Part shown: piece by piece, positions 38,605-49,159 of the stretch
Position numbering within the stretch: position 1 is the first letter of the stretch
How the letters are laid out: the number at the start of each line of letters is the position of its first letter
Assembly (NCBI RefSeq): GCF_037975245.1
Contig: NC_092579.1
Coordinates: forward strand, 30,279,666 to 30,343,665
Length of the DNA stretch: 64,000 bases
Reading direction: 5' to 3'
From: Apostichopus japonicus
Lineage: Eukaryota; Echinodermata; Holothuroidea; Aspidochirotida; Stichopodidae
Position numbers and translations under genes: made by a program
The notes under the pieces: generated by a model
Seen by the model: the letters and a program-made list of their open reading frames with translations, nothing else
Database searches by the model: none
Told to the model about the DNA's origin: nothing

Positions 38605-40835
38605 ATAAGCAGAAAGTTTGGTTTATTGTAGATTTTATGTGCGCGGAATTAGCAGGATTGATACGGGGAAAAGTAATTAATTTGCTCTATGTGGTTCTGG
38701 TGAGGTTATAATCTTACGTAAGGCTGGGAGGAGACGAATTGGTCGATAATTTTGGTGCGGTCTTTACTCAGTTTCGGTATTAAAATCTTTTTGGCGGATT
38801 TCCATGCGAAATAACCGAGTCTAAGGAGTTCGTTAAATAGGGGGAAAATATGAGAGTTAATGAATATCGGAGGGGAGTTTTTAGGCATTTGGTCATTTAT
38901 GTTGTCAGGACCAGTGGAGGATGCATTTTTTAGTGGCACTATACCAATTGTATATATCTATTTTATTGAGCAGAGGGATGTTTTTTGTTGAGACATCCTA
39001 ATGGGTTGGTGTTAAAGCTGGTTGCATTACTGATAATTGTTCGGTCTATTTCGTGTTTACCGCTGATATCGTATGGGGGCCATCGAAGATATTGAATATA
39101 CTTTTAAAGTACGATTCAATTAGCTTTATTTGGTCTTGAGTTTTTGTGATGAGGTTACCTACGTTATCTCTAAGGCCTTGGTCTGTTTTAACTGTGTTTG
39201 GGTTGTAAAGGGGTTAATGATTAATGATTTTTTTTTTAATTTTCCAAAAGTGTTTCGGGTTTTATCATTAATGATTGAATCGCAGTTGTTTTGGACGCGG
39301 TTTTTGTTCATCCGCCAATATTTGTCTGTTTATTGCTATTTAAGTTGGTTAATTTGGGTTTTTAGAGTTAGGTCTCGGGAGATGATATAGGTTCTACGTA
39401 GGCGACGTCTGAGTTTCATAAGTGTAAGGATCTTCTTATTTAGTTTTCGTTTTCTGTTTTGTTTTTAAGGAACAGTGTCTTTCGAAAGTATTGAAGATAT
39501 GATGGGCAACGCTGTCACAGTAATTGTTGATGTAATTTAGCCAGGCGCGGCGGAACGGGACAATTATTGGGGGGGGGGGGGCTAAGTGTGTTAAGATTAT
39601 CTAAGCGGAGCGCCACCATCGGTTGGCGCGGAGCGTACAAGAAAATTGTGGGTTTTTCAAACCCCCAGATGGCCGGAAACGGCACTTGCCGAGTGTTTTA
39701 TGCTGCGAATACCTAGCCCTGAGATATGGGTCTCAAGTCTGTAATTTCTCAGATTGCACGTAAAAATCTGTAAAAACATTGTAATTTGTATATTCGAGGG
39801 TGTTTTAAGAGAGTAGCTATTACTCGTAGTGTACTCGCAAAGACGTTTTTGAGTGTAGTAAATTACTACTTGCAATTAAATGCAATAATTAAATAAACGT
39901 CATAAGAAAAAATAGAAAGCATTTTCTTAATGTCAACAAATGGATAATTCCAAAACCATGTGCAGTTGCCAACAAATTTCTATGAACCAAGCACTGTCAC
40001 GAATGCATGTACCCTATACAGTACAGGTGAAATGCTAATATTGTGTTTTTGTTCGTTTAATAATTAATTGCGCACATAGAGCCATGTTCCACGCCTTGCG
40101 TGTACTTGTAGTGTAAACGCAAATTTTGATGAGTGTATAGCGTTTAGCTTATTACACTCTTATTTAAAACACTAATATTCGATGAGGCATGATACAGACA
40201 ATCAATTATCATATCGTTTGAATGCTCTGGCTGCAATGCTCCGCACCTACCCCCCCCCCCCCCATGTCCCTGAAGGATATATCCATGGGAAATGTGCTAC
40301 CATTGGAAGGATATATCTTTCAGGGGATGTTGGAGAACTGGCTGAAATGAGGCAAATCATTGGCCTAAGACGCAGTTGTGTTGCGCTTACCCCCCCCCCC
40401 CCCCCGGTTCCGCCGCCACTGAATTTAGCTCGTTGTTTTGGTTGTTGTATTTTGGGAGTCTGTTTTATTGTAATTATACGTCACTTCGTTATTTGGTATG
40501 CGGTTGAGGTTTATGTCTAGCTCAAAAACGAGTGGGAAAATTGTCACTGATTTAGTCATCTTCTAGGATTTGTATCGAATGTGTTTAAGTTGCGAGGTGA
40601 TTTGAGGTTACATGGGTAGTCAAGTAGTTCTGTAATATTGTTTATTGGGTTTATCCTAGGATTGGTACTTTGGCTAATTATCGTTAAGTTGTATTTATCA
40701 CATATTTCTAAGAGATTTGCCTTTTTCAGAAAAAAATAATGTGGGCAATTACTAGGAGTTTTGTATTTTTATTAGAACATATATATGCTATGCTGGATAT
40801 GGGCTCATTTGGGGGACTATAATCATACCACGAAA
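38605..40835 (-). mobile_element. Jockey-like LINE fragment, interrupted by a hAT element
   Basis: The minus strand corresponds to the 49.77-51.18 kb part of the longer LINE copy. It includes the pre-RT segment STGPDNINDQMPKNSPPIF and LLRLGYFAWKSAKKILIPKL near 38706-38939, and decayed endonuclease C-terminal sequence at 40430-40835. Frames are broken by many indels. An 880-bp element at 39542-40421 sits inside it. Both ends are truncated. Confidence 0.85.
39542..40421. mobile_element. hAT-type TIR element (880 bp) inside the LINE fragment
   Basis: Left end CAGGCGCGGCGGAAC and right end GTTCCGCCGCCACTG are inverted copies with few mismatches. The flanking 8-bp duplication aatttagc is perfect (39534-39541 and 40422-40429). 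The paralogous LINE copy at 50727-50734 carries a single aatttagc, an in-window empty site. The element contains one module copy in reverse orientation (39598-39695), two C homopolymers and no transposase. Confidence 0.92.
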
Positions 40836-40921
40836 GTGTCCATTAGGTATAGGTTGCATTGAGGGTGTGTTATTCTTTCGTCAAATGGCGTACCATGGGG
40901 GGAGGGGGTGGTCTATCTGGC

Positions 40922-41286
40922 GGGTGGCGGAGCGTCCATACAGTCAGGGGGCGGATACTCCCCCCCCCCCTGACGGACTCAAATGGACTGCTGGCGCCCT
41001 TTTTTAGCTTTTTACCACTTTATATGCTATTATTGACGTTTTTATTGCGCTCTCATCTACCTATTGACATTTGTCACATTTTTGGCGATGACACCTATTT
41101 ATCCTTTATCTGCAAATTAGCAAGGCCGGGAAAGTGTCATTTCCGCCGATCTAAGGAGCATCTTTATTCAAAAATTTCGGTTACGCTCCGCGCCAAACCC
41201 GTGGTGGCGCTCCGCTTAGATAGTTTCGAAAGCGCCCCTACAGACCATTCTCGCCCCCTCGACCAATACCCTTAGCTCCGCCACTG
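40922..41286. mobile_element. Non-autonomous TIR element, 365 bp, sister of 59198-59568
   Basis: The left end GGGTGGCGGAGCGTCC and right end GCTCCGCCACTG are inverted matches. The interior closely matches the element at 59.2 kb: agtcagggggcgga, a C homopolymer, gacggactcaaatggactgc, and a module copy at 41115-41224. No 8-bp target duplication was found: tatctggc on the left and caaaggac on the right do not match, so one end may be displaced or rearranged. Confidence 0.8.
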
Positions 41287-42436
41287 CAAAGGACCCAATA
41301 GAAATACGTGTTCTTTATAAGTGCACAATTTTGAAAACCCCCTCTTTTCAGCCCCCCCTCTTGTCCTCTCTGAAACACTCATCGATATTAAAATTAGACG
41401 TGGAATAGAAGACACCCTTGTCTTTGTTATACACTAATTTCGTGTAATTATCTGACCGGGAAAGGCTTTTTGTTTATATGATTTCTATTTTTTCATAAAT
41501 CACAAATCATTTCCCCCCCCCCCCTGCACGCCCCCACACAGCACCCAATTCCAAAATAAACTTCAGATTCGTAATCAGCGTGTCGCGAACTACCAGAAAA
41601 GATACACATTTATCGCCTTTGCGACAAAAAGTTTTTTCACCTTTAAAAACCGTAAGCAGTTTTTTCCAAAATTTATGCCAAAATTTGACCCATTTATTCA
41701 TAAATGTCAAGATAAAACTCAAGATGACAAACAAAGGTTTGATTTGACTGCTTTGAAATCACGTATCACTGGCAAGATGCGTCGAGCTCCCTTTTATTTC
41801 GCTCAGTTTGCAACTTTTCAGAGGAACAATAGAAAACGGAAAAACTTTTAGGGGCAACAAAAGATTTTAATCCTTTGTTCGTCGTAAAAGTTTTTCGGTC
41901 TTACTTTTTCAAGTTTGAGGTGCAAAAACTTGTTGTCGCAAAATCGATAAATGTGTATCTTTTCTGGTAGTTCGCGACACGCTGATTACGAATCTGAAGT
42001 TTATTTTGGAATTGGGTATCAAAAAGAAGTACTTTTTAAACTTTTCAGACAAAAAACCTATTTTTGTCGCAAATAAAAATTGCCAAAAATTGACCCCAAA
42101 TCGATTTCGCCCATATGACGTGACAGGGGGTAACCGATGCTCAGGAGCCCAAATCTGCAACTACCAGGTCCATATCTGCTTCCGTTCGGGAGATACGTGG
42201 TCCCAATGGACCCGATAGAAATACGTGTTCTTTATAAGTGCACAATTTGGAAAACCCCCCTCTTTTCAGGCCCCTCTCTTGTCCTCTCTGAAGCACCCAT
42301 CGAAATTAAAATTAGACGTGGAGTAGAAGACACCCTTGTCTTTGTTATACACTTATTTCGTGTAATTATCTGACCGAGTGACCGGAAAAGGCTTTTTGTT
42401 TATATGATTTCTATTTTTTTCATAAGTCATAAATCT
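41287..42436. repeat. Composite element: long direct repeats around an inverted repeat
   Basis: Two direct repeats of about 225-230 bp (41287-41510 and 42204-42436) begin caaaggaccc or caatggaccc and end ttctattttttcataaatca or similar. Between them, 41543-41635 and 41925-42017 are inverted copies (core gattcgtaatcagcgtgtcg and its complement). A middle block at 41728-41860 is shared with 38430-38585. No reverse transcriptase, integrase or transposase frame was found. It could be a tandemly rearranged foldback element rather than an LTR element. Confidence 0.75.
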
Positions 42437-43050
42437 GGACTTTGAAGTTTAAATATTAAAAACGAGCATTAATTCTCAACAGTTCTAGTGGCGCAGTTGG
42501 TAGTGCTCTGGACTGACAAACTCCGTGTCTCAGGTTCGATTCCCAGACAGAGCATTTTGATTTTTTTCTCTTTTCCTTCTTCCATTCTGGACTTTGAAGT
42601 TTAAATATTAGAAACGAGCATTAATTCTCAACAGTTCTAGTGGCGCAGTTGGTAGTGCTCTGGACTGACAAACTCCATGTCTCAGGTTCGATTCCCAGAC
42701 AGAGCATTTTGATTTTTTTCTCTTTTCCTTCTTCCATTCTGGACTTTGAAGTTTAAATATTAGAAACGAGCATTAATTCTCAACAGTTCTAGTGGCGCAG
42801 TTGGTAGTGCTCTGGACTGACAAACTCCATGTCTCAGGTTCGATTCCCAGAGAGAGCATTTTGATTTTCTTCTCTTTTCCTTCTTCCATTCTGGACTTTG
42901 AAGTTTAAATATTAGAAACGAGCATTAATTCTCAACAGTTCTAGTGGCGCAGTTGGTAGTGCTCTGGACTGGAGAGACACAGACAAACTCCATGTCTCCG
43001 GTTCGATTCCCAGACAGAGCATCATGTCTGCGGTTAATGTCCAGACAGAG
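42436..43050 (+). repeat. Tandem array of four tRNA-like 152-bp units
   Basis: A-box-like TGGCGCAGTTGGTAG occurs at 42489, 42641, 42793 and 42945, exactly 152 bp apart. Each is followed by the perfect B-box consensus GGTTCGATTCC about 40-45 bases later. Units share a linker with tttaaatattagaaacgagc and a T-rich stretch. The putative anticodon loop CTGACAA would read GAC (Val), but the anticodon and T stems pair poorly. The fourth unit has an insertion (gagagacacaga). It is best described as a tandem tRNA-derived SINE or tRNA-pseudogene array with intact internal Pol III promoter boxes. Confidence 0.75.
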
Positions 43051-43072
43051 CCTTTTACTTTTCTGTTCTTTG

Positions 43073-43200
43073 GAGGGAGTGGAAGTATAAATATAAGAAA
43101 CGAAGTTTTTCCAGAGGGAACCGAAATGGTGTAATTGGTTATTCCATCGTTCAGTAAGCGATTGGTTTGGATTGCACCGGTTCAAGTCCCAGGTGAGTAT
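43073..43200 (+). repeat. Fifth, divergent tRNA-like unit
   Basis: The linker (agtataaatataagaaacgaag) is a diverged version of the preceding array's linker. The tRNA-like head is different: ATGGTGTAATTGGTTAT followed by the B box GGTTCAAGTCC. Same linker with a different head suggests either deep divergence or head exchange. Confidence 0.55.
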
Positions 43201-43264
43201 TTGCAAAAGGAGTTCTGACAAGTGGATAAGGTGAATCCCGAAGGCGGGCGGTCCCCCTCCTCCT

Positions 43265-43460
43265 GGCAGGTGGACAAGGTGAGTACCGAGGGTGAGAGGT
43301 GAGAGGATGAGAGGGGGTGAGGGTGCGGACAAGGTGAGGTCGCCGCCCCCTCCCCCTGACAAGGTAAAGGCGCGGACAAGTGGAGTTCGCTGCCACCCCT
43401 CCCCCTGACAAGGTTCAACGCGGACAAGGTGAGTTCGCCGCCACCCCTCCCCCCTGACTA
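43265..43460. repeat. GC-rich 47-bp minisatellite
   Basis: Three clear copies start gcggacaa at 43325, 43372 and 43420 (period 47-48 bp), each containing gagttcgccgccacccctcc or a close variant. Degenerate copies precede them. It gives Pro-rich minus-strand frames that are not genes. Confidence 0.85.
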
Positions 43461-43572
43461 GCTAATCGGGGGTGAGGGAGTAGTGGAGAAAATGTTTTAC
43501 AAAAAAAGACTAAGTCCAAACAGCAGGATCTTTAAATATTTGCAAAGCTTTAGAAACCAGAGGCCCACCTAA

Positions 43573-43640
43573 TGGTCTAGTGGTAAAGACTTTTGCTTTT
43601 GCATCTCAAGGTCCCTGGCTCAAACTCAATCTCTGCTTTT
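43573..43640 (+). repeat. Possible tRNA-like fragment
   Basis: TAATGGTCTAGTGGTAAAGAC resembles a tRNA D-arm/A box, and ggctcaaactc 45 bases later is a degenerate B box. It is preceded by aagctttagaaaccagag, weakly similar to the linker of the arrays upstream. Confidence 0.3.
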
Positions 43641-43659
43641 CCTTTTACAATACTCAAGT

Positions 43660-45480
43660 AAAAGGAAGAAAAAAAGGAAAAAAAAGAATGATACTTTGAA
43701 ATAACTTCTTTTTTTTAATGACAAATCAGTTCATGGACAGGATATACCTTCATCCCTCCCACCACAGTTAATACCCTTCAACTACCTGTCCAGAAACAGG
43801 TTATCCCTCATCAAATTATTATGCAAATACTAATCAAAACATGCAATATATATTTCATAAACATTCTTAGTGATACCTGCATTTACTATTGAGATGGTTG
43901 GGTGACAACAGACAGTTATTTTCTATAATGTTTCTATTATTTATAATATCAGCCTGGAGGGCAGTTATTATTATGGGATAAGCCCTATGGCCTTTTTACT
44001 TCACACCAGGTGGCTATCAAATTCACACCAGTACATTCTTTTTGGACATTTTTTTTTTTAAACATTTGGAAGACCATTTTTAAATGAAGGGATAAAGAAT
44101 GGATTTCTCCTTGATAAAAATAAAAACCCCATCTTACTTTAGCCAGACAGGGCTTGAATCCATAGGTTTGCTTGACAACAAGTTCCCAATAAAAAGGAGG
44201 TGACCTTCCATGGCTGCTTGAGTTTACAATACCATGGTTCCCCTGCTACCATCAATATCATTTTTGCCCTCCAGTTTGAAAAAGGAAACAATACTACCAT
44301 AGCACAAACAACTTAAATGTGGAAAGGTTGCTCCCTTTCATTGCCGTCTTAATCGCCCCCCCCCCACCCCGCTCGGACTACCACACCCCAAATTATATAC
44401 ACGAAGAGTGCATTATTGAAAGTTTCTTTAAATATAACCTTATCAGTAAACCTGTGCTACTGCAAACTGAATATTCAATTCAAAGATTCTCCCTCTTCAC
44501 TTTCAACACTTTCATTTCTCCTTCTTGATCCTTCGCCTCACCACCCATCCCCCCCCCACCCCACCCCTGGTCCTTCCAACTAATATCCAAAACTCCTGCC
44601 AATATCAAATTCAGTCACATTAACATCCCCATAAAGTGTCAGTCAGTCAAGCACCACAATGTTTGTAGACCAAGAATCAACAACCGAAACCCATTTTTAA
44701 AACTTTAAAGCCCCATCAAATAAAGATGCTGTTTTTTCTTCTTTTTCTCTAAAAGAGATCAACACACAAACACCAAATCCAAAATATATGAAATTCCACT
44801 TCCCATTTTGAATGTTCTTCAAATTTTTTGGCCCAAGCCACATTAAAAAAGTGAGTTTTATTCTTTTTGGCCTTGCCCCATCTTTGTGTTTGCATTGCAA
44901 CAAGGTGTAGTTTTCTCTACTAAAAAAAACAAATAAAATCAAATAAAACTTAAATAAAAGATGATGACAGCACATGCAGGAGAAGAGTGAGAGCCCTCTC
45001 AAATACTACCGGCTTATGTATACAAAAGACCTCACGGACCAGATTAAGGGTGAAGGAGTTACACCGATTTGAAGTACCATATAACCTGGACTAACCCATT
45101 TGACCTGACGTGTGTCATTCCTGTGGTCTTATGATGGATGTTTACGAAATGTGATATATCAATCTGTGGGTGCCTCACCTGAACGCAACCAGAACCACGA
45201 CATGCAATACATGCAGATATAATCATGTAACTGTATAACGCCAACACATACATACTGTAACAAGCAAGACCAAAGAAGAGAGGAAAAAAAAGGACAATAA
45301 CATCGTTGGTAAACGATATCACTCCTATTCGCCTGCTGACATTCCCACTGGGGATCGCATTTGATCCTGGAGAGTCGCTACCTTTGGATCCTTTATCCGA
45401 CATCATGGCAAATCCCGTTACTTTTCACCCCCGCTCCACCATCCACGCAGGAACCCACCCAGACCCCGATTTATTCTGTT
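43660..45480. other. Intergenic stretch, no gene recognised
   Basis: AT-rich with C homopolymers near 44357 and 44550. The minus frame at 45059-45406 (opening MMSDKGSKGSDSPGS with two hydrophobic stretches) has no recognisable domain and no clear splice partner; I do not call it a gene. Confidence 0.4.
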
Positions 45481-45486
45481 CCAGTT

Positions 45487-46886
45487 TCATGTCCAAGGAG
45501 GGTAAAAAAAAGAGTCAAAAAAGAGGGGTTTGCACGGTGACGGCTTAAAGTCCGGTGGGAATGCGGTGAAGTTGGGCTTGGCTGCCAGGTCCGGCTGGTT
45601 GGGTTGTACTGGTCAAACTGTTCTGCCAGCGGTCGATTGTCCTTCAGACCGAGTTGCGCCATTCCTTTGCTGATGGAAGGTTCATTGAAATCTGAAAAAT
45701 GAACGCAGAGAGGTTCTCGGTAAGCCATGGCCTCTTTTTTTTTTTTAAAGTATTCTTGGGTGGAGGGTATTTTCTATGGGTGAGGATAATCCGGAGGGTG
45801 GGGGAAGTCAATTCAATAAACTGTGAGAAACTTCATTGAATTAGGAACCACCTAAGGCCTTTTCTCATCATTTTCGTAAGTTTGTCACCTTGAGCTACGT
45901 GACAGTTCATAAGTAGGGGGGGGGGGGTATATTCAAGTGGAATTTGAGATTCGAATCCCTGAATAGAGAAAGTTTACAAAAACTTGTTAATTTGCAGTCA
46001 TTTTTTGTTGTTGCTGTCACAAACAGAAATGGATACCCACTTTCTATTATTTGTAGATGACAGAGACTGGTTCAATCGCAGTCTACAAGGCCAGATAAAC
46101 TCTTTATATTTTGGCTTTCAATTTCTTTATTCTGACAAATTTCGATAGTACAAAAAACAGCATTTTTGATCGGGCTTTTGATACTTCCTTGTGATCCCTG
46201 GACATCATACATTCTAGCTACAAGCAAAAATAACTGTTGTCTGTCCTGTCCACCACAATAATTCTATTGAAATATTTTCATACCGTGAGGGCTAATAGGT
46301 CTCCCCCCAGGCCCCTCCCCCCCCCCCCAAAAAAAGGGTGAAAAAGGGCAGTGCTGCTTCCAACCAAATGAATCTTTTCACTCATTGTTTAACCAAAGAG
46401 AAAAATTTGGGAAAGAAAACAACAGATTATTAATATAAAGGCCATATTTCTCTGAATCATTGTCTATGCTCTGATGGAATACATTTATTCCAGTAGCAGG
46501 GTTCAATTCCCAGGTTCCAAATGGACATGGCAGTTTAATCTGCATTTTTCTGATGGTCAGACCCAAAAGAGAACATCGATATGTCTCTCCACCGTTATCC
46601 CAAAGAAGAAACCTTTCAGAAACTCAAGGGTACTCAAGGGATTTCTTCCTTTTAATTTAACCAGGGTCCTACACAAAATTAACAGGGTAGTAGCATGATG
46701 GTCTCTGACTGATTCGCCCCTCCAGTTACCCCCACCCAATTTCTTTTCTTAATTTGTAGATATTCATCCTTTCATGTTTGATTATTATTATTATTATAAG
46801 TACATACCTAGAATGGAGGCAGCCTGAGCAGAGTACTTCAAGCCGTTGATATCTTGCACAAGAGTGTCCAATTCCTCTACCTCCAC
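45487..46886 (-). pseudogene. SRP68-like gene fragment, two consecutive exons, frameshifted
   Basis: Upstream exon 46808-46886 encodes VEVEELDTLVQDINGLKYSA, QAASIL and one extra base, then a GTATGT donor. The next exon starts at 45691 after CATTTTTCAG; the joined codon gives Asp and the reading continues FNEPSISKGMAQLGLKDNRP, LAEQFDQY. A one-base shift near 45605 is then needed to read LAAKPNFTAFPPDFKPSPCK, PLFFD. That last block matches what I know of the C-terminus of SRP68, the signal-recognition-particle subunit that pairs with SRP72. After PLFFD the similarity stops and a stop follows at 45487. The clean junction phase supports a real spliced gene rather than a processed copy. The frameshift and truncated end suggest a pseudogene or assembly errors. 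Upstream exons are not identified; a LINE lies just beyond. Identity as SRP68 is from memory of the family. Confidence 0.6.
45740..46800. other. Intron of the SRP68-like fragment
   Basis: Contains T, G and C homopolymers (near 45731, 45917 and 46318) and a short ATT repeat near 46778. No further exon was recognised. Confidence 0.45.
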
Positions 46887-46944
46887 CTTTCAATTAAATG
46901 AAACCAAAATCTAATGATGTCTTCTATATTAATTTGTTACATCG

Positions 46945-47957
46945 TTAATTTAATTCAAGTCAAACTTTATTTTTGGTATTGTTGATATTAAATCAAAAGG
47001 ACTTTAACCCCTGGTTGACCTGGCGAGAGGTCCTACGGGGGATAATAAGTTTGTTTTTATAGAATAGTTGTCTATGTTCAGTCAGGGAATTGCTGGTAAA
47101 TGAAGTCTTATATATTTACATTGGACAGGATAGCTATAATCATACTCGAGGTCGGAGTCGAAGAGCCAATTAGGGAGGGACTTCTAAAGGAGAGGAATTT
47201 CTAAGTACTGAGGTTTCTATTGTTTGGGTAGGGAGTGGTTGCGGTTTCTATTGTGAGGGTAGGGAGTGGTTGCTACTTTATGTTTTAATCAATCGGTCAT
47301 TGTTGGAATTGTTTGTTTTGTTCTTTATATATAAGTATACTTGGAGTCGGGCCTAGACCCATTTAGGAAAGGATATTTTTAATGGAATGAGACTTTAGGT
47401 AGTAACAATTGTGAATACAGAAAGAGTTTGGTTTTTGGGTATTGAGTTGTTGCGACTTTGTATTTCAGGGGGAGGTCTTCAATCAAAGGGTCGTTCTCAA
47501 GGTTGTTTTTGTATAACTTGGTGTTGAATCCTGAAGTCGGGAGAAAGTAGATTTTGTGTTTCCTGCACAGAGAACGTACAAAGTAGCAATATAGGTAGGG
47601 ATTTTGAGTGCGAGTCGATAAGCTGTGGTGTGGATTCTGTTTAAAATTTGTTTATTGGGATTAGAGATGGTAAGCAGGGAGATGCTCCCGTAACTGAGAA
47701 TCAGGTTTACTTTGGATTTATAGATTTGGATAATTGTTTTCGGAGGGAAGTTATATTTGTGTGAGAGGATTTGAATGGATTTAAATTGGGACCAGCAGCT
47801 CCTGCAGTTCTGTTACAATGTAGATTAAACGATAATTTGCTATCAAAAGTGGTACCGAGGAAGGTTGCATTAGGAGTATGTGGGGGTGTATCTATCTGGG
47901 ACAATAGGTAAAAGTTGCAGACTGTTTGATATTTTGGCAATCTTTGTGATCCTTGTT
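46945..47957 (-). mobile_element. 3' portion of a Jockey-like LINE
   Basis: The minus strand gives NATFLGTTFDSKLSFN near 47840, the conserved block after the RT palm, followed by decayed C-terminal and 3' UTR sequence. It ends in a tail with AAAATAAAGTTTGACTTGAA and TTAAATTAA near 46945-46985. It could be the missing 3' end of the LINE at 49160-52560, separated by about 1.2 kb of other sequence, or an independent truncated insertion. Confidence 0.75.
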
Positions 47958-48651
47958 GTATACAGTGGTCGAAATACAGTGGGAAAGGGCCCTAACACCC
48001 ATCCCCCCCCCCCCTCACTTTTTCCCCGACCTTGAGTTTGCTGTTTTATAAAATTGGGTCGTTAATTAGCAATACTGATAACTCTGCAATACTTATACTA
48101 ATTTGTAACATTTTTCATTACACAGGCTCAAAAAAGGATTGACCCATTGTGATGAATCTTATTTAAATCGATAACGCACTAGTACCAGGACACTAGGTAA
48201 GGTATACTAGTGCCAATATAACAGTGCCAAATAAGACTATGCCCTTTAATTAAGCAACATTCTATACAAGTTAGCCTTTCTCTGGAATTGCTGATTTTGA
48301 TGACTCATTTTATATCTATAACTTATTCTTGATCACATGTTCATTAGTTAGCTCTTCCGGTAAGCTTGACCAGTTGTTACTTTTATGTCTCTTAATAAAT
48401 CTGGGCTTAGCTTTTTATGCAAAAAGCATAATTATATTTTCAAGTACAGAACTACAGTACATGGAAAAAAAAACCTTCAAATATTACATCTAAGGGCTTT
48501 ATGAAATAAAACAAACACAGTTCTGGCAAGGGGAGGAGACATCAGCTTCCCTTGCACCCCTCGTTCAGGTACCCCCCCCCCCTTCTTTCACAAAATTATA
48601 TCCCACCCATGGTTATTTATATTATGATTCTAATCTTAAGCTTTCACTTAC

Positions 48652-48895
48652 TAGGGTATTCCTTGAAAAGTCTTCTGGCCAACAGTGTGGCCAGGTCACC
48701 TTTCCTGTTGGTGGGGGCCGTAAGGAGTCGCCTGGACCTTGGAACACCTCTGGACCTTGGAACACCAGGATGTTGTCAGCAAGATTGTCAGCACCATCAT
48801 TCAACACCTCCTGGCATCGCACCAACTCACTAGAGCTGGATTGGTGTGCACAAATGACATCAATGTAACAGCAGGCTCCCTCTGTAATTGTTCAT
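48652..48895 (-). other. Unidentified exon-like segment between LINE pieces
   Basis: On the minus strand one frame is open from near 48890 and includes ELVRCQEVLNDGADNLADNI. A different frame nearer the end reads RLLTAPTNRKGDLATLLARR and LFKEYP before a good donor, CCCTA|GTAAGT at 48652. Both stretches look protein-like, with biased third positions and amphipathic helices, but they lie in different frames, and an 18-bp tandem duplication (tggaccttggaacacctc) occurs between them. It may be a decayed exon of the neighbouring SRP68-like gene (same strand, next upstream) or of an unrelated gene. I do not recognise the product. Confidence 0.3.
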
Positions 48896-49159
48896 GGAAA
48901 ATGGTTTCCAGGCAACCACTTTTCTGAAACTCGTACAGGAAAGTGACAACTGCAATGAAATTACAAGAGAATCAGCATTTTAACATGCAATGTCTTTCTG
49001 ATAACAAAATAGAAATATTTTAATATCACAAAGTTTATACTAACAAAGAACTGGTGTGTTTTAAAAGTTATGATGCTGAAGGCACGGTATTGCCTATGCC
49101 ATCATGCTGGTGTGGGTGTTCGCACATGTGACAGCTACCTTGTAAACACAATATTTCAA

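Noticed and set aside
41287-42436. LTR retrotransposon
   Set aside because: Direct repeats are present, but there are no TG..CA ends, primer site, polypurine tract or gag-pol frame, and a large internal inverted repeat does not fit.
42480-43030. Four functional tRNA-Val genes
   Set aside because: A and B boxes are good, but anticodon and T stems pair poorly and the acceptor ends do not match, so I call them tRNA-like repeats.
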